This document shows positions 43,166 through 56,179 of a DNA stretch of 64,000 nucleotides, one piece after another (position 1 is the stretch's first letter; each line of letters opens with the position of its first letter). The notes under the pieces are model-generated. The model was not told the DNA's origin and ran no database searches. It saw only the letters and a list, made by a program, of their open reading frames with translations. The stretch comes from Muraenolepis orangiensis (lineage: Eukaryota > Chordata > Actinopteri > Gadiformes > Muraenolepididae). Location: positions 24,651,695-24,715,694 of the forward strand of contig CM051019.1 of assembly GCA_027704905.1 (NCBI GenBank). Reading direction: 5' to 3'. The position numbers and the translations under genes are program-made.

Positions 43166-43605
43166 ATAAGCAGCCTCTAGTGACTTGAGTCGTAGCTTCA
43201 GTTATAGCTATATCATGTTCAGATGACGTATGAGGAACTTTCTAGTTCATTTTTAATTGAACAAATATGTAGAACTTATCATCTCATTCATTACAGACAG
43301 TATGGATGGATGGACACTTTCATAGTCAGTTAGTCCGTTACTGTATATGTTATTTATCCAGCCCATCACCTCACCTTTAAAGTGGAACGCCGGTCAAGTA
43401 AAGTCAAGTCAATTGTATTTGTATAGTCCTTAATCACAGTTCCAGTCTCTAAGGGCTTCACAGACCACATGTTTACAACACCCCTCTAAACCTAGCCCCC
43501 CCGAGGGCAAGAAAAAAGTCCCTCAAATTATTTTCCCTGTATTTCACTGATCTCTGATGACAACTAGGAAATGTTTTGATATGCCCAAATATGTCCATCT
43601 AATGG
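43166..43605. other. Duplicated flank of receptor A2
   Basis: Reverse complement of 5521-5985 with few changes. Contains a LINE-like tail at about 43395-43460; no gene. Confidence 0.6.
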
Positions 43606-43607
43606 CC

Positions 43608-44021
<414 letters not shown>

Positions 44022-44089
44022 TGACAAATGCATGTTCCCTTATTGTAAAGTGTTACCCATTACATAGCTGAACGCTCTCTTTCTCACAG

Positions 44090-44426
44090 ATCAACTTAAA
44101 AACAAAGAGGAATGTCACAAAGTACCTGACTCTAAGTATGAAGAACACACAGGTCAGAGCTGGAGGTTGTGTCTCTCTACCGTGTGATGGGGCTCAAAAT
44201 AACTGTTCCACAATTGACTGGCTGTTATGGAAGAATAGAAAGAATTACTCATTGGTTTCTAGAGGGAAAGTTACCAATGACCCTGTGAAGAGACTATGTG
44301 TTACAGAGGAGTGTTCTCTGGTCATAAAGAAGATGGGTAAGAAAGATGGAGGTTATTATAACTGCATGCAGTTCCAATCAGGAGGATCCAACACTATGGC
44401 ATGGTACAACCTAAACCTTAACTTAA
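44090..44426 (+). pseudogene. Receptor A2, V-type Ig exon with frameshift
   Basis: Same exon as 4507-4848 and 56180-56521, with acceptor CTCACAG and donor GTAAGT. It is 337 nt instead of 342, because five bases are missing around GAAGAACACACAGGTC. Read from the conserved phase-1 acceptor it meets a stop just after the first Ig cysteine region. The rest (RAGGCVSLPC, WLLWKNRKNY, GGYYNCMQF) is well kept in the other frame, so the loss is recent or a sequencing error. Confidence 0.8.
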
Positions 44427-44861
44427 GTAAGTATTTATATTTGAATCGATGTACCTAAATGTACACTTACTATATTCCAATCTTAAAAACAATTGTAAAA
44501 AAATATTACTATATTTCAATCTTAAAAACCAATAGCCTGCGTGTGAGGGTCCCTTAAGGTGATCTCCAGGCGTAAATGTAAACGTTGCCCCAGCCAAGGT
44601 TCTCATTTGATTGTCCCGGTCCCCATGAACATGTTCTGCCCGTAGGGGCCTCCATAAACCAAGGCTAAGACATGGGTGGTGTTTGGGGGGCCTGCTGCTT
44701 CTGTGGTTGTAAATTGGTATCTGGCAAACACAGAAACAGTGTTTTGTGGAAAGAGAGTTTTCTCACCCCAGCTGTGTCACAGCGTATAATTACTGCAATA
44801 ATGAATCTCACATCATTTGACCTTTGATCTGTCCTTGGTTATAATCCACACGGAGCAGCAG

Positions 44862-44909
44862 GCCCAACTCACACAAGCACGTCTAAACCAAGCACAACTG
44901 GACCCAAAG
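44862..44909 (+). pseudogene. Receptor A2, stalk exon a with damaged donor
   Basis: Encodes PTHTSTSKPSTTGPK in phase, but is followed by GGGATT in place of a GT donor, as in A1. Confidence 0.5.
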
Positions 44910-45324
44910 GGATTTAATTTCTGTCTTGTGGAGCCGTGTTTCAAAATGTGGTCTTTATCAATCCCCTGTTCCTCTTATATGACTTGGTAGTGGAAGTCCT
45001 TGTGGTCAAGGAACGTGTGTTTGAAACCTGACGATCTAACATCTATCACCAACAAACGTAGGATGAAATCATCCCACATTGTTCAGTTTTAACTGTAAAC
45101 ATGAGCTCTATTATGTTAACATTTGAAGATGGTTTGTTTTGTTCTGAGTTCACTTTCAGACATGAACTTCAGTGATTAATAAGTAACTTATACAAGATAA
45201 AAAAGATCTCTAGATCTTGTCCAAAACGATATCTTCAGTCATATTTGTTGTAAAGAGTGATGAAGATACTAATTCTGTGTTTCTCTTTGTTCTGTCCTTG
45301 CTTCTAATCCACACGGAGCCACAG

Positions 45325-45378
45325 GCACAACTAACACAAGCACATCCAACCCGACCGTAGCCGACCACACAGTGAAAG
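45325..45378 (+). CDS. Receptor A2, stalk exon b
   Basis: A 54-nt phase 1-1 exon encoding TTNTSTSNPTVADHTVK with good splice sites (CCACAG / GTATGT). Confidence 0.65.
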
Positions 45379-45833
45379 GTATGTCTTCTCTAACTTGCTT
45401 TGGGCTGTGTTGTGTTCCAAATGGAACCTTTCTGTCTGTCTATCAGTGATACCGTGTGGTATCAAGTTATGTGTTGTAAGACCTATGGCGAGGGTCACAC
45501 TTCCTACTTCTGGTTGACAGCCACAGAGGGACTGGGGACGGACGTTATGAACCACAAGTTGAAACAAATCTGCAAAAATAGTTTGCATTAGATGTAGATT
45601 CAGTTATCATTTACCTGAAAAGAGGAAGAGTTTTAGAAATGTGCATGAAGACACCATCAAAACATCCATGTTAATGGTTCAGAAATATTGTCTTATATTT
45701 AAGAGGTTTTTAGTCAATTTATGTAAATTGTGACAATGTACAGATTTTTATAAAATATTTATAAATTAAATATGTAGGTGAGCTTTGGTAGCATGAGTCA
45801 CAGTTGCCATGGGAATGTGTCTTAATAATGTCG

Positions 45834-46742
45834 TGCATCCACCAACTCACACGCATCCACCTACTCACACGCATCCACCCACTCACACGCATTCATCCAC
45901 TCACATGCATCCATCCACTCATATGCATTCACCCACTCACATGCATCCACCTACTCACACGCATTCACCCACTCACACGCATTCATCCACTCACACGCAT
46001 CCACCCACTCACACGCATTCACCCACTCACACGCATCCACCCACTCACACGCATTCATCCACTCACACGCATCCACCCACTCACACGCATTCATCCACTC
46101 ACATGCATCCATCCACTCATATGCATTCACCCACTCACATGCATCCACCCACTCACACGCATTCATCCACTCATATGCATCCACCCACTCACACGCATTC
46201 ATCCACTCACACGCATCCATCCACTCACACGCATCCATCCACTCACACGCATCCACCCACTCACACGCATCCACCCACTCACACGCATCCACCCACTCAC
46301 ATGCATTCATCCACTCACATGCATCCACCCACTCACACGCATTCATCCACTCACATGCATCCACCCACTCACACGCATTCATCCACTCACATGCATCCAC
46401 CCACTCACACGCATTCATCCACTCACACGCATCCATCCACTCACACGCATCCATCCACTCACACGCATCCACCCACTCACACGCATTCATCCACTCACAC
46501 GCATCCACCCACTCACACGCATCCACCCACTCACATGCATTCATCCACTCACATGCATCCACCCACTCACACGCATTCATCCACTCACATGCATCCACCC
46601 ACTCACACGCATTCATCCACTCACATGCATCCACCTACTCACACACATTCATCCACTCATATGCATTCACCCACTCACACGCATTCACCCACTCACACGC
46701 ATCCACCCACTCACACGCATTCACCCACTCACACCCATTCAG
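45834..46742. repeat. 18-bp intronic minisatellite (receptor A2)
   Basis: About 50 units of CACTCACACGCATCCACC/CACTCACACGCATTCATC, much more homogeneous than the locus C array. ORFs of over 300 residues in two plus frames and 227 residues on the minus strand are products of the repeat. Confidence 0.95.
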
Positions 46743-46952
46743 TATTCACTCAGTTTGTCTATTTGGTGGGGCGGAGGTATATGCGCTCTACTGAGGGGGA
46801 ACCTCTAGTTTTCTGTGGTTCCAGACAGATACCCTGTAGGTTGTTAACAAATGGGTGAATGGACTCTGTGAGTGAATAAAGTGCTTTTCTAACCCGTGGC
46901 CTGACCTCAACGCACTTCACAATCAGGAGATGTTGTGACTGATGTCTTGCAG

Positions 46953-47060
46953 CGGTGACGTGGGGACCTGGGGTCCTGCTGCATGTGGCGGTGCTGCTGG
47001 GCTTCTCCGTCCTCACCCTGGTGGTTCTGCTCCGCCTCGTTGGCTGGTGGAGGACGAGAG
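46953..47060 (+). CDS. Receptor A2, type-A transmembrane exon
   Basis: A 108-nt phase 1-1 exon, acceptor TCTTGCAG, donor GTGAGG. The protein AVTWGPGVLLHVAVLLGF then SVLTLVVLLRLVGWWRTRG is identical to A1, with an Arg in the hydrophobic core. The 29-nt exon that should follow is absent from this locus, so joining to the phase-0 exon at 48481 would break frame. Confidence 0.78.
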
Positions 47061-47173
47061 GTGAGGAGAGACCGCCTACCGCCATCTTGTTAGCCTCTGT
47101 CTGTCTGATTACTGTTTAGTCGCCCTGCAATCTGCCTGTTGGGCCACCGTTCTGTGTTCCTTCCTTCTTGATT

Positions 47174-47342
47174 TTAATAATAATAACAGAGAAACAAAAG
47201 AACAATAATAATAATTAAAAATAATTTGAAATTAAAGGGGAAACAAAAGAACAACAATAATAATAATAATGGGTGAACAAAAGAACAATAATAATAATAA
47301 TAATTATATAATTATAATAATAATTATTATTATTATAATAAT
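47174..47342. repeat. (AAT)n intronic microsatellite
   Basis: Imperfect AAT array, counterpart of the array interrupted by gypsy at 2241. Confidence 0.9.
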
Positions 47343-47451
47343 GTGTAGAGTGCTTCTCATTTAGTTTGCTTAACTTCTAAATGTGGAGAGCAAGGCTTCT
47401 TACAGAGAACACTCCTCAAACGTTTCACACTTCTTTTCACACAAGAGATTA

Positions 47452-47487
<36 letters not shown>

Positions 47488-47501
47488 ACACACACCCACA
47501 A

Positions 47502-47567
<66 letters not shown>

Positions 47568-47577
47568 ACACTCACAC
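47452..47577. repeat. (CA)n microsatellite
   Basis: AC array with CCA interruptions. Confidence 0.96.
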
Positions 47578-47591
47578 GCGGTCCATTAGAT

Positions 47592-47800
47592 GTTACATTA
47601 CATTACAATACAGTCATTTAGCAGAAGCTTTTATCCAAAGCGACTTACAATAGAGTGTTTCAACAAAGGAAGGTAAGAGAACAACTCATCACCAGAAGTC
47701 AAAAGTGCATTTCATTTCTAACAAGTCTCCAATAACTGAACCAGTGCTCAGGTAGAAGGACAATAATTCAGGCAATTGTTGTAATTTAAATCACATAAAC
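47592..47800. mobile_element. SINE/MITE-like insertion in A2 intron
   Basis: TCATTTAGCAGAAGCTTTTA then TCCAAAGCGACTTACAATAG is a motif widespread in fish short interspersed elements. The segment is absent from the homologous introns at 29.1 kb and 38.3-39.2 kb. It appears to have come with loss of the sequence holding the GNK exon. Confidence 0.5.
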
Positions 47801-48480
47801 AATATAATTTAAAAACATGTTTTTAAAAATGATTTCTTGAATGGCCGCATAATGTGACTAGAATGCTCTGCATTCTGTTTCTCCAGGAGTATGGGGTTGT
47901 ATCGGTGGTCCGGGGGACTGGATGTCTGTTGTCTGTTTACTTGCTCCGTAGTGTAGAGAATATAATTAAAACCATCCACACGGAGCACATCAACGCTAGC
48001 AGAGCTGCCTTCTGTATTAAAGGAGAACCCACCGCCCTCCACACGACCTTCAAACCAATGTGTTCAGGTCTTACCTCAGTGCTGCCGGCTCCCCTGTCCT
48101 CCTGTTTAATTCAGTTTCTATGAAGTGGAGGACAGGTGCGTCACATCCAGGCTTCATCAGCAGGTGACCGGAGTCACTATTATCAGCCAATCAGAGGTTA
48201 CACATGCCATAGTGTTTAACCACTAGAGTTCAGTCCTCTAACGTAAACCAATGCACAAGTGGTGTTCAGTGGTTAGTAGTTAATGAGGAATTTGTGCTAA
48301 TTGTCGTGGATGTGTAACTTGGAGTAACTGGGTGACTGTATTGACTAAGCGTGGATGTGAACAATAATGTTATTGTGTAAATATATACACTTTTATTTTG
48401 CAGCTATATTTCTTATTTAAATGTTTTGATCTAATCTGGGACTAATAAAGTGCTTATCTTATGTGAACATGTTCCAGCAG

Positions 48481-48567
48481 TACACCGTGGACCAGGACCT
48501 GGACCAGGCTCCCGGGGGCCCCTCTGTGGTCCAGTGGGGTGAGCAGGGGCCAGTAGGCTCAGCACAG
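48481..48567 (+). CDS. Receptor A2, cytoplasmic exon 2
   Basis: An 87-nt phase 0-0 exon, YTVDQDLDQAPGGPSVVQWG then EQGPVGSAQ. The first codon is Tyr (TAC) where locus C has Asp (GAC), placing a tyrosine at the splice junction; no recognised motif results. Confidence 0.65.
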
Positions 48568-49177
48568 GTAAACCTTCTGCCTTCACGTGACCCCACCACC
48601 GCATGTCCACACAACGCCAGTCCCTCCCGCTGGGCCCAATGGCTGTGTCCTAAACCACTCCCTACTCACTATCTAGTGCACGAGAAAGTGAGTACTATAT
48701 ATATGTGCTATATATATATTTCTATACTATACTCTCCACTACCCCTCCATTGAAGTACTAGAGAGTGAGTAGGGAACGAGGAAAGGATTTCACTATATAG
48801 TCCTCTACATCAAACTACTAGAGAGGGAGTAGGGAATGAGTGAAGGATTTCACTATATAGTCCTCTACATTGAACTACAAGAGAGGGAGTAGGGAATGAG
48901 GGAAGGGTTTTACTATGAAGTGTCCTACATTGAACTCCCAATGTAGGGAGTAGGGAGTAGGGAAGGAGGGAAGGATTTAGGACACAGCCTATGATAATAC
49001 CAATACCATATTGGTTTGTTGGGTGGGGAAGCCTTCTAAGACTCTCCAGGAAAACCACCTGTACAAATGTACCATAACTGCTGCCTTGGTGGGGAAACTG
49101 AATGCAGAACCACAACAAAATAATGCATCCACTTGCATTATTATTACACGTTTAACTTGTGTTTTCCACCGCTTCAG

Positions 49178-49393
49178 TCCCAAACAGGCCCCGGTGAATC
49201 CGGCCAAGCGGACATCTACGAGAACTCCAGGGCCCGTCCCGCATGTGTAGGAAACACCAGGGGCCCTCCTACATGTGTAGGAAACACCAGGGGCTCTCCC
49301 ACATGTGTAGGAACACCAGGGCTCTCCACATGTGTCAGGGACACGGCAGACGCCGACGTCCATTTTGTCTCCGTCCACCGACTGGTGAAATGA
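49178..49393 (+). CDS. Receptor A2, terminal cytoplasmic exon
   Basis: A 72-codon phase-0 exon (acceptor GCTTCAG): SQTGPGESGQADIYENSRAR, four 10-residue units, and the end DTADADVHFVSVHRLVK with stop at 49391-49393. Open and conserved, although the Ig exon of the locus is frameshifted and the juxtamembrane exon is missing. Confidence 0.68.
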   Translation, partial: SQTGPGESGQADIYENSRARPACVGNTRGPPTCVGNTRGSPTCVGTPGLSTCVRDTADADVHFVSVHRLVK

Positions 49394-49868
49394 CAAACGT
49401 GTGGAGGCTGCGTGATGACAGCAGGTTGACGTGGTCAGAGCTAGCTTGTTGTTGTGTGGTGTTCAGATGCAATGCAACCAACTTAGTGTTCCTTTGTATT
49501 GCTTAAAGGCAGCCAGCAGTAGGCCTAGGCCTACACTCGGTAGTGAACAGTGTAATCTATAATGTGTTATTAATACAGCGTTCACCAGACGATAGTTGCT
49601 GAACGCTTGCTCTAAATGTAAATTATGGGAAACATGCTTTTCAAATCAGTTCATGTTTTGTCCTTTAGAGGGCGCCACAGACCAAGCATAGAATATATGA
49701 AACAAGATCAACGGACCAATTAACAAGAGATCGTACCTTATTCAGTGAGATTAATTAATGTAATAGTAAGTCGTTATAGCTTGTAATGACCATCATGATT
49801 CCATTGATAGACTTACTTCTAATTAGGTTACAGTTCATGCTTTTGAGTTTTTACCGTTTACTCTGTTC
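49394..49868. other. Receptor A2 3' flank, truncated
   Basis: Matches the 3' untranslated sequence of loci C and D until about 49865, then changes abruptly to unrelated repeats before the AATAAA seen in the other copies. Confidence 0.65.
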
Positions 49869-49879
49869 TTCTTGTTATT

Positions 49880-50110
49880 GTTGTGCCCCGCGCTCTAATT
49901 GATCTACCCGACTTAAGGCTGTCGAAGACCGACGTCGGGGCTTGACCATTGCGCACCTTACCGAGAACCATTCTGACGAAGACCGACGTCGGGGCGACAC
50001 CGCTGGGAACCATCTGCCGAAAACCGATGTCGGGGGCGAGATCCATGAGGACCTACTGCCGAAGATCGACGTCGTGGGCGAGTTCACTGAGAACCATATG
50101 GCTCCCTCCT
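49880..50110. repeat. 42-bp degenerate tandem repeat
   Basis: About four to five units built around CGAAGACCGACGTCGGGG and GAGAACCAT, in frame as 14-residue repeats (for example LPKTDVGGEIHED). A related stretch is at 53465-53550 on the other side of the LINE. Confidence 0.7.
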
Positions 50111-50294
50111 GCTCGAGTACCTAGTACTATTTGTCTCCAGCTCCGACTATGTCGCGTCTCGTCCAACCCCTTCCCGCCCCAAGGACCCTCTCGGCGTTCC
50201 ACCCTCTGGACCATCTCCCCGTGTACGTCCTAACCGATCCCATCCTACCCTGTGGTTGTTTTGGTGTTTTTTGTATTTTTTTCAGTAAATCGTT

Positions 50295-50670
50295 TTCAGT
50301 GCTTATGTCCCCAGTCCCTAGCTCCCTGGCTAGCTCCCTTTGTCCCCAGTCCCTAGCTCCCTGGCTAGCTCCCTTTGTCTCCAGTTCCTAGCTTCCAGGC
50401 TAGCTTCTTGTGTCTCCAGTCCCTAGTTTCCAGGCTAGCTTCTTGTGTCTCCGGCTCTTAGCTTCCAGGCTAGCTCCCCGTGTCCCCATTTCCTAGCTCC
50501 CAGGCCAGGATTGTTTTCCGGGCTGGTTCCACATCTGTTCCGTGGCTAAATCTGCTCCCGAGGACCCCCACCCTCTCCCGAGGACCCCCAACCACTCCCC
50601 GAGGACCCCCCCCACCTGCTCCCCGAGGACCCCCCCAACTGCTCCCCAGGATACCCCCCCCACCTGCTCG
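50295..50670. repeat. Two short tandem arrays
   Basis: A roughly 36-bp unit (CAGTCCCTAGCTCCCTGGCT) at 50300-50500, followed by repeats of CCCGAGGACCCCC at 50565-50665. No gene. Confidence 0.8.
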
Positions 50671-50689
50671 CAATATGGAGTATTGCGCT

Positions 50690-53415
50690 GTACGAGATGG
50701 CTGCCGTGTCGCGAGCTCCCGCACGACGACGCAGTTTTTTGTTATTTATTATTTTTATCGCAACTATTTTAGTTCAGGAAGTTAGCAGCACGTTCACTTA
50801 TAACTTTTGCACACTTTGGGAGATCAGATCGACAGTCGCTCGCCGGAGGTTTTTCATTCTTTCGTCTCGGAAGTCCCGCCCAAAGTCACAGCTGGATTAT
50901 CTCCGACCATCTTGGGCATGATTACACGCAAGCGTCGCCGGAGGAAGCGAGGGAAGCGAGCCGGCGTGCTAGTCAGGTTGAGATGTCGATCCGATCGCCC
51001 CCCACTACCCACCATTCTACTGGCTAATGTACAGTCTCTGGACAATAACTTAATTGAGCTACAGGCTCGTATTCAATTCCACCGGGAAACTAAGGACAAT
51101 TGTATCATCTGCCTTACGGAGACATGGATGTCGGAGGGGGTTACCGACGCAGCTATCGGACGCAGCCGACGGGATTTTCCGTCCACCGGGCGGACAGAAC
51201 AAAGGCTCTCTCCAGTAAAGATCGTGGAGGGGGGGTATGTCTCATGATATTTTTGTTTTTGTGAAACCCCTAAACTTGCTTAAGTCCTGACATTAATAGC
51301 TCTTAGCATGTTGTATATGTTAGCAAGTGTATATCCTTAATGTTGATAACACGCTCTTATCACAGCTACTTAAGCAGGTGACCTAGCAGTACGAAATTGT
51401 GTTATTCATCTTGTTAATATGAATACTTGTGAACTGCTGTATTTTTATGTTTGCGTGCCCCAGTGTTATGCTATTGTCTGCTTCAACTAATGTACACCTT
51501 GTAAGTCACTTTGGATAAAAGGTAACCATGACCGCTGTTTACATTCCCCCACAAGCCTGCACTGCACAAGACACAGCGCTGAAGGAACTGTATGGAGCTA
51601 TCAGCGACCAGGAGTCGGCACACCCCGAGGCTGCTCTCATCGTGGCGGGGAATTCAACAAGGTGAACCTGAAGAAGGTTCTCCCGAAGTTCTACCAACAC
51701 ATAACGAGCAACACAAAGCGAAGCGGATCCTAGACCACTGCTACACCCCCTTCCGTGATGGCTACAAGGCCCTCCTCCGCCCACCGTTCGGCAAATCAGA
51801 TCACCGCTCTATCTAGCTGCTCCCCGCCTATAGGCAGAGACTGAAGCAGCAACCGGTCGCTGTGAGGGAGGTCCAATGCTGGTCGGACCAATCGGACTCC
51901 CCATGCTGCGGGATTGTTTTGATCGCGCTGACTGGCACATGTTCCGCGTTGCCTCGGACAATAACATCAACGAGTACGCGTCGTCGGTCACCGGGTTCAT
52001 CAAGAAGTGCATAGATGACGTTGTTCCGACCAAGTCGGTTCGGATATATCCCAACCAGAAACCATGGATTAACGGCGATGTTCGCGCTGCCCTACACGCG
52101 CGTAACGCCGCCTTTGGCTCCGGTAATATGGAAGAATATACGAGAACCCGCTACGACCTCCGCGGATGTGCGCCGCACCTTCAAGCGGCTGAACATCCGT
52201 AAGGCGGCGGGCCCCGACGAAATCCCGGGTCGCGTCCTCAGAGCATGTGCAGACCAGTTGGCAGGAGTCTTTGCAGACATCTTCAACCTCTCCCTTTCCC
52301 AGGCTGTTGTTCCCGTGGTCTTCAAAATGTCCACCATCGTGCCTGTCCCTAAACAACCCAAGGTAACATGCCTGAATGACTATAGACCTGTAGCCCTCAC
52401 CTCTATTGTCAGCAAATGCTTCGAGAGGTTGGTCAAGGACTTTATTTGCTCTGTGTTACCTGCCACACTGGACCCATCCAATCCACGGATGACGCAATTG
52501 CCATGGCCCTCCACACTGCCCTTTCCCACCTGGAGGGAAAGAACTGTTATGTGCGAATGCTGTTTGTGGACTACAGCTCAGCGTTCAACACGATAGTTCC
52601 TGCCAAGCTCGACACCAAGCTTAGAGGTCTAGGCGTACCCCCATCCACTTGCAGCTGGATACTGGACCTCCTGTCGGACTGCCGCCAGGTGGTGAGGATG
52701 GGCAGCACCACCTCAGAGCAACTGACCCTCAACACGGGAGCCCCCCAGGGATGCGTGCTGAGCCCTCTCTTCCACTCCCTCTACACCCACGACTGCATGG
52801 CTATGCACAGCTCCAACGTCATCATCAATTTTGCTGACGACACGACAGTGATGGGCCGGATCACTGGCGACAACGAGACAGCCTACAGGGAGGAGGTCGG
52901 ATCGCTGGAGCAGTGGTGCCAGGAGAACAGCCTCGCCCTCAACGTCAAGAAGACCAAGGAGCTGATCGTGGACTTCAGGAAGCAGAGGGGAGAGCACAGC
53001 CCTATCTCCATCGACGGTGTTGCAGTAGAGAGGGTCAGCAGCTTCAAGTTCCTCGGCGTGCACCTCCGAGGACCTCACATGGTCCACGCACACCACACAC
53101 GTGGTGAAAAGGGCCCAACAACGCCTGTATTTCCTCAGGCGTCTGAAGAAATTCAGCATGGGCCCCCGCATCCTGACAACATTCTATAACGGCACCATCG
53201 AGAGTGTTCTTACAGGGTGGATCACCGCCTGGTACCAGAAATGCATTTTATAAATTGCCTTTTTATTATTATTATTCTACTTTTATTCAATTTTTATCAA
53301 TTTTTATCTTATTTTTATAACTGCTGTCTGTCGTCGGGTATAGCACATAAGATTTTCACACCACTGCTTTATACTTGTGTAAACTGTGAACTGACAATAA
53401 ACTGACTTGACTTGA
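50690..53415 (+). pseudogene. L2/CR1-like LINE with endonuclease and reverse transcriptase, interrupted
   Basis: The N-terminal part of the APE endonuclease lies at 50807-51247 (LLANVQSLDNNLIELQARIQ, CIICLTETWMSE). Unrelated sequence follows to about 51530, then the endonuclease end (TAVYIPPQACTAQDTALKEL, HPEAALIVAG). The RT spans 52170-53090 in several frames: KAAGPDEIPGRVLRACADQL, NDYRPVALTSIVSKCFERLV, MLFVDYSSAFNTIVP, GAPQGCVLSPLF, the catalytic INFADDTTVMG, and SSFKFLGVHL. Multiple frameshifts and an insertion make it inactive. The tail 53330-53415 ends in GACTTGACTTGACG. Confidence 0.85.
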
Positions 53416-53559
53416 CGTGTTGCCCATCATAATGGGGCCGACTGAGGCCAATGAACACCTTGGATCTACCCTACTTAAGGCTGTCGAAGACAGACGTCGG
53501 GGCTTGACCATTACGCACCTTACCGAGAACCATCCTGACGAGGACCGAGGGGGGGGGCC

Positions 53560-54005
53560 AGATCAAAGCCAGGGGTCTGGATACCGGGAAGTCGATCAGC
53601 AGAGTACCAACAGGTAGTAGGTCGGGAACTGGGTCCTCTGGGGGTCTCCTCTGGGGTCTCCTCTGGGGTCTCCTCTGGGGGTCACCTCTGGGGGTCTCCT
53701 CTGGGGTCTCCTCTGGGGTCTTCTCTGGGGTCTCCTCTGGTGTCTCCTCTGGGGTCTCCTCTGAGGTCTGCTCTGAGGTCTGCTCTGGACCTCTTCTCTG
53801 AGGTCTGCTCTGGACCTCTCTGGACCTCTCCTGACCTCTCTGGACCTCTCTGGACCTCTCCGGACCTCTCCGGTCCTCTCCTGACCTCTCTGGACCTCTC
53901 TGGACCTCTCAGGACCTCTCAGGTCTGCTCTGAGGTCTGCTCTGGACCTCTCCTCTGAGGTCTGCTCTGGACCTCTCTGGACCTCTCCGGACCTCTTTGG
54001 ACCTC
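53560..54005. repeat. Degenerate CTCTGGGGTCTC / GGACCTCTCT repeats
   Basis: Tandem pyrimidine-biased repeats between a partial LTR-like sequence (53570-53610, matching 54430-54490) and a gag start. ORFs such as RGPERSREVRRG on the minus strand are repeat products. Confidence 0.85.
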
Positions 54006-54323
54006 TCTGGTCCTCTCTGGGAATGGCTCCTGACGTCCCCAAAACAAAACAAAAACAAACGTCCCCCTCGAAAGGTCCAACTCCCACGGCAATGGGAACG
54101 AGACGCTGTCGGACGGGGGCAGCGCTGCGTTGGGCAGCGTGGCGCTGTCACACGGGGGAAGAGCGGCGTGGTCCGGGAAAAGATCGGCGTAGTGCGCCGC
54201 CACGAGGGCCCGGGGGGGGCTCCGAATGGAGGGAGGCTATGGTGACTGCCATGTCACTGAGCGTCTTCATCATTTGCCTCAACTGGTCGAGGTCGCCGGG
54301 GTCCATAATGGCTAGGTCGTTCT
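54006..54323 (-). pseudogene. Gypsy gag start, truncated
   Basis: On the minus strand, directly after the LTR, GACAGAACGACCTAGCC leads to MDPGDLDQLRQMMKTLSDMA, a gag N-terminus typical of a fish gypsy family. It then runs into Arg/Pro-rich and repeat sequence. No capsid domain remains. Confidence 0.5.
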
Positions 54324-54655
54324 GTCACAATGGTTGTTGTTGATAGGACACAGAACGCAGACCAACGACACAGTGAAGCGATAACGTGAAGCTTTATTAA
54401 AGTAAATACAACAGAGAGTGATCAGGGACAGGCCAGGGGTCTGGATACCGGGAGGTCGATCAGCGGAGTACCGACAGGTAGTAGACAGGCGAGTAGTCCG
54501 GGACGGGAGAGGAGTCTGGATACCGGGAGGTCGGAGTAGCGACAGGTACCTGAGGTGAGGTCATTAACATAATCGGTAATTGCCGACAGGTGTGTGGGTG
54601 CGCCACCAAAGCCCGTGCCTTGGCCACGCCCCCTGTCACCCACCGTAACCGTGAC
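54324..54655 (-). mobile_element. Gypsy 5' LTR
   Basis: Minus-strand TGTCACGGTTACGG...ATTGTGACA with inverted TGTCAC/GTGACA ends. An AATAAAGCTTCACG polyadenylation signal lies in the middle, followed by the gag start. About 332 bp. Confidence 0.68.
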
Positions 54656-54900
54656 AATAGTCATGTACATTTTTACTGTACTTACCGTATATATATATAT
54701 TAATCTTCAACTGTTCATATAACTACACACCCCTGCTCACTGTATATATATTTATATAAATATTATCCAACAACTGTACACTATATATTACCATGCACTT
54801 TACTGCAACATTTGCACTCTTGTTAGATGCCAAATTCCTTTCGATGTACTGTACTTGTGCTGTGCAATGACAATAAATTTGAATCTAATCTAATCAAATA
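54656..54900. mobile_element. LINE 3'-tail fragment
   Basis: GTGCTGTGCAATGACAATAA then TTTGAATCTAATCTAATC is the characteristic 3' end of fish L2-type LINEs; no coding part. Confidence 0.55.
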
Positions 54901-55069
54901 TAATAAAAACTGTCCTTGAACCTGGTAGTCGGGTAGTAGGGGGGAGAAGAGATGGAGCCCAGGGTGGTTGCGGTCCTTAGTGATAGAGATGGCCTTCTTC
55001 TGAAACCTGGTCCTAAATGCATGGAAGTGCACACCCGGTGATCTTTTCTGCTGTCCTTCTGCTGTCCTT

Positions 55070-55185
55070 CTGCTGTACAGCCCTACAGAACTGGTGCTAC
55101 ATGACCAGAAAACAACAGTTGGAACAACAGCCCTAGAGAACTGGTGCTACATGACCAGAGAACAACAGTTGTAACAACTCCTATT
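55070..55185. repeat. 50-bp tandem repeat, third copy (about two units)
   Basis: Same unit as 42850-43165; marks the left border of the receptor B block. Confidence 0.88.
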
Positions 55186-55620
55186 AGCAGCCTCTAGTGG
55201 CTTGAGTTGTAGCTACAGTTATAGCTATATCATGTTCAGACTTCTGAGGAACTTTCTAGTTCAGACACATTTATTTGAGTAAATATCTAGCATATTCTAA
55301 CATATTATTCTCATTGACTTAAGTCAGTATGTATGGATCGACACTTTCAGTTAGTCCGTACTGTATGTGCTATTTATCCAGCCCATCACCTCACCTTTAA
55401 AGTGGAAAGCCAGTCAAGTCATGTCAAGTCAATTGTATTAGTATAGTCGTTAATCACAGTTACAGTCTCCAATGGCTTCACAGGCCACATGTTAACAACA
55501 TCCCCCAAACCCCCTAAAATTAGAATTATTATATTATTATTATGTCTGTATTTCACTGATCTCTGATGACATCAACAACTAGGAAATGTTAAGATATGCC
55601 AAAATATGTCCATCTAATGG
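55186..55620. other. Duplicated flank of receptor B
   Basis: Matches 43166-43605 with moderate divergence; no gene. Confidence 0.55.
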
Positions 55621-56053
<433 letters not shown>

Positions 56054-56179
56054 AAGGTAGATATGTTTGGTTCCAAGTCATGCAAAGGTAAGAACCACTT
56101 TAAATATACTAATGCAAATTCATGTTCCCTTATTATAAATTGTTACCCATAACATAGCTGAACGCTCTCTTTCTCACAG

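Noticed and set aside
45804..46858. ORFs of 334 and 349 codons (PLTRIH and THSPTH repeats)
   Set aside because: Produced by the 18-bp minisatellite, which lacks stops in several frames; they lie in the intron between stalk and TM exons.
53596..54203. Minus-strand Arg/Glu/Pro-rich ORFs (RGPERSREVRRG)
   Set aside because: Products of the CTCTGG/ACCTCT tandem repeats.
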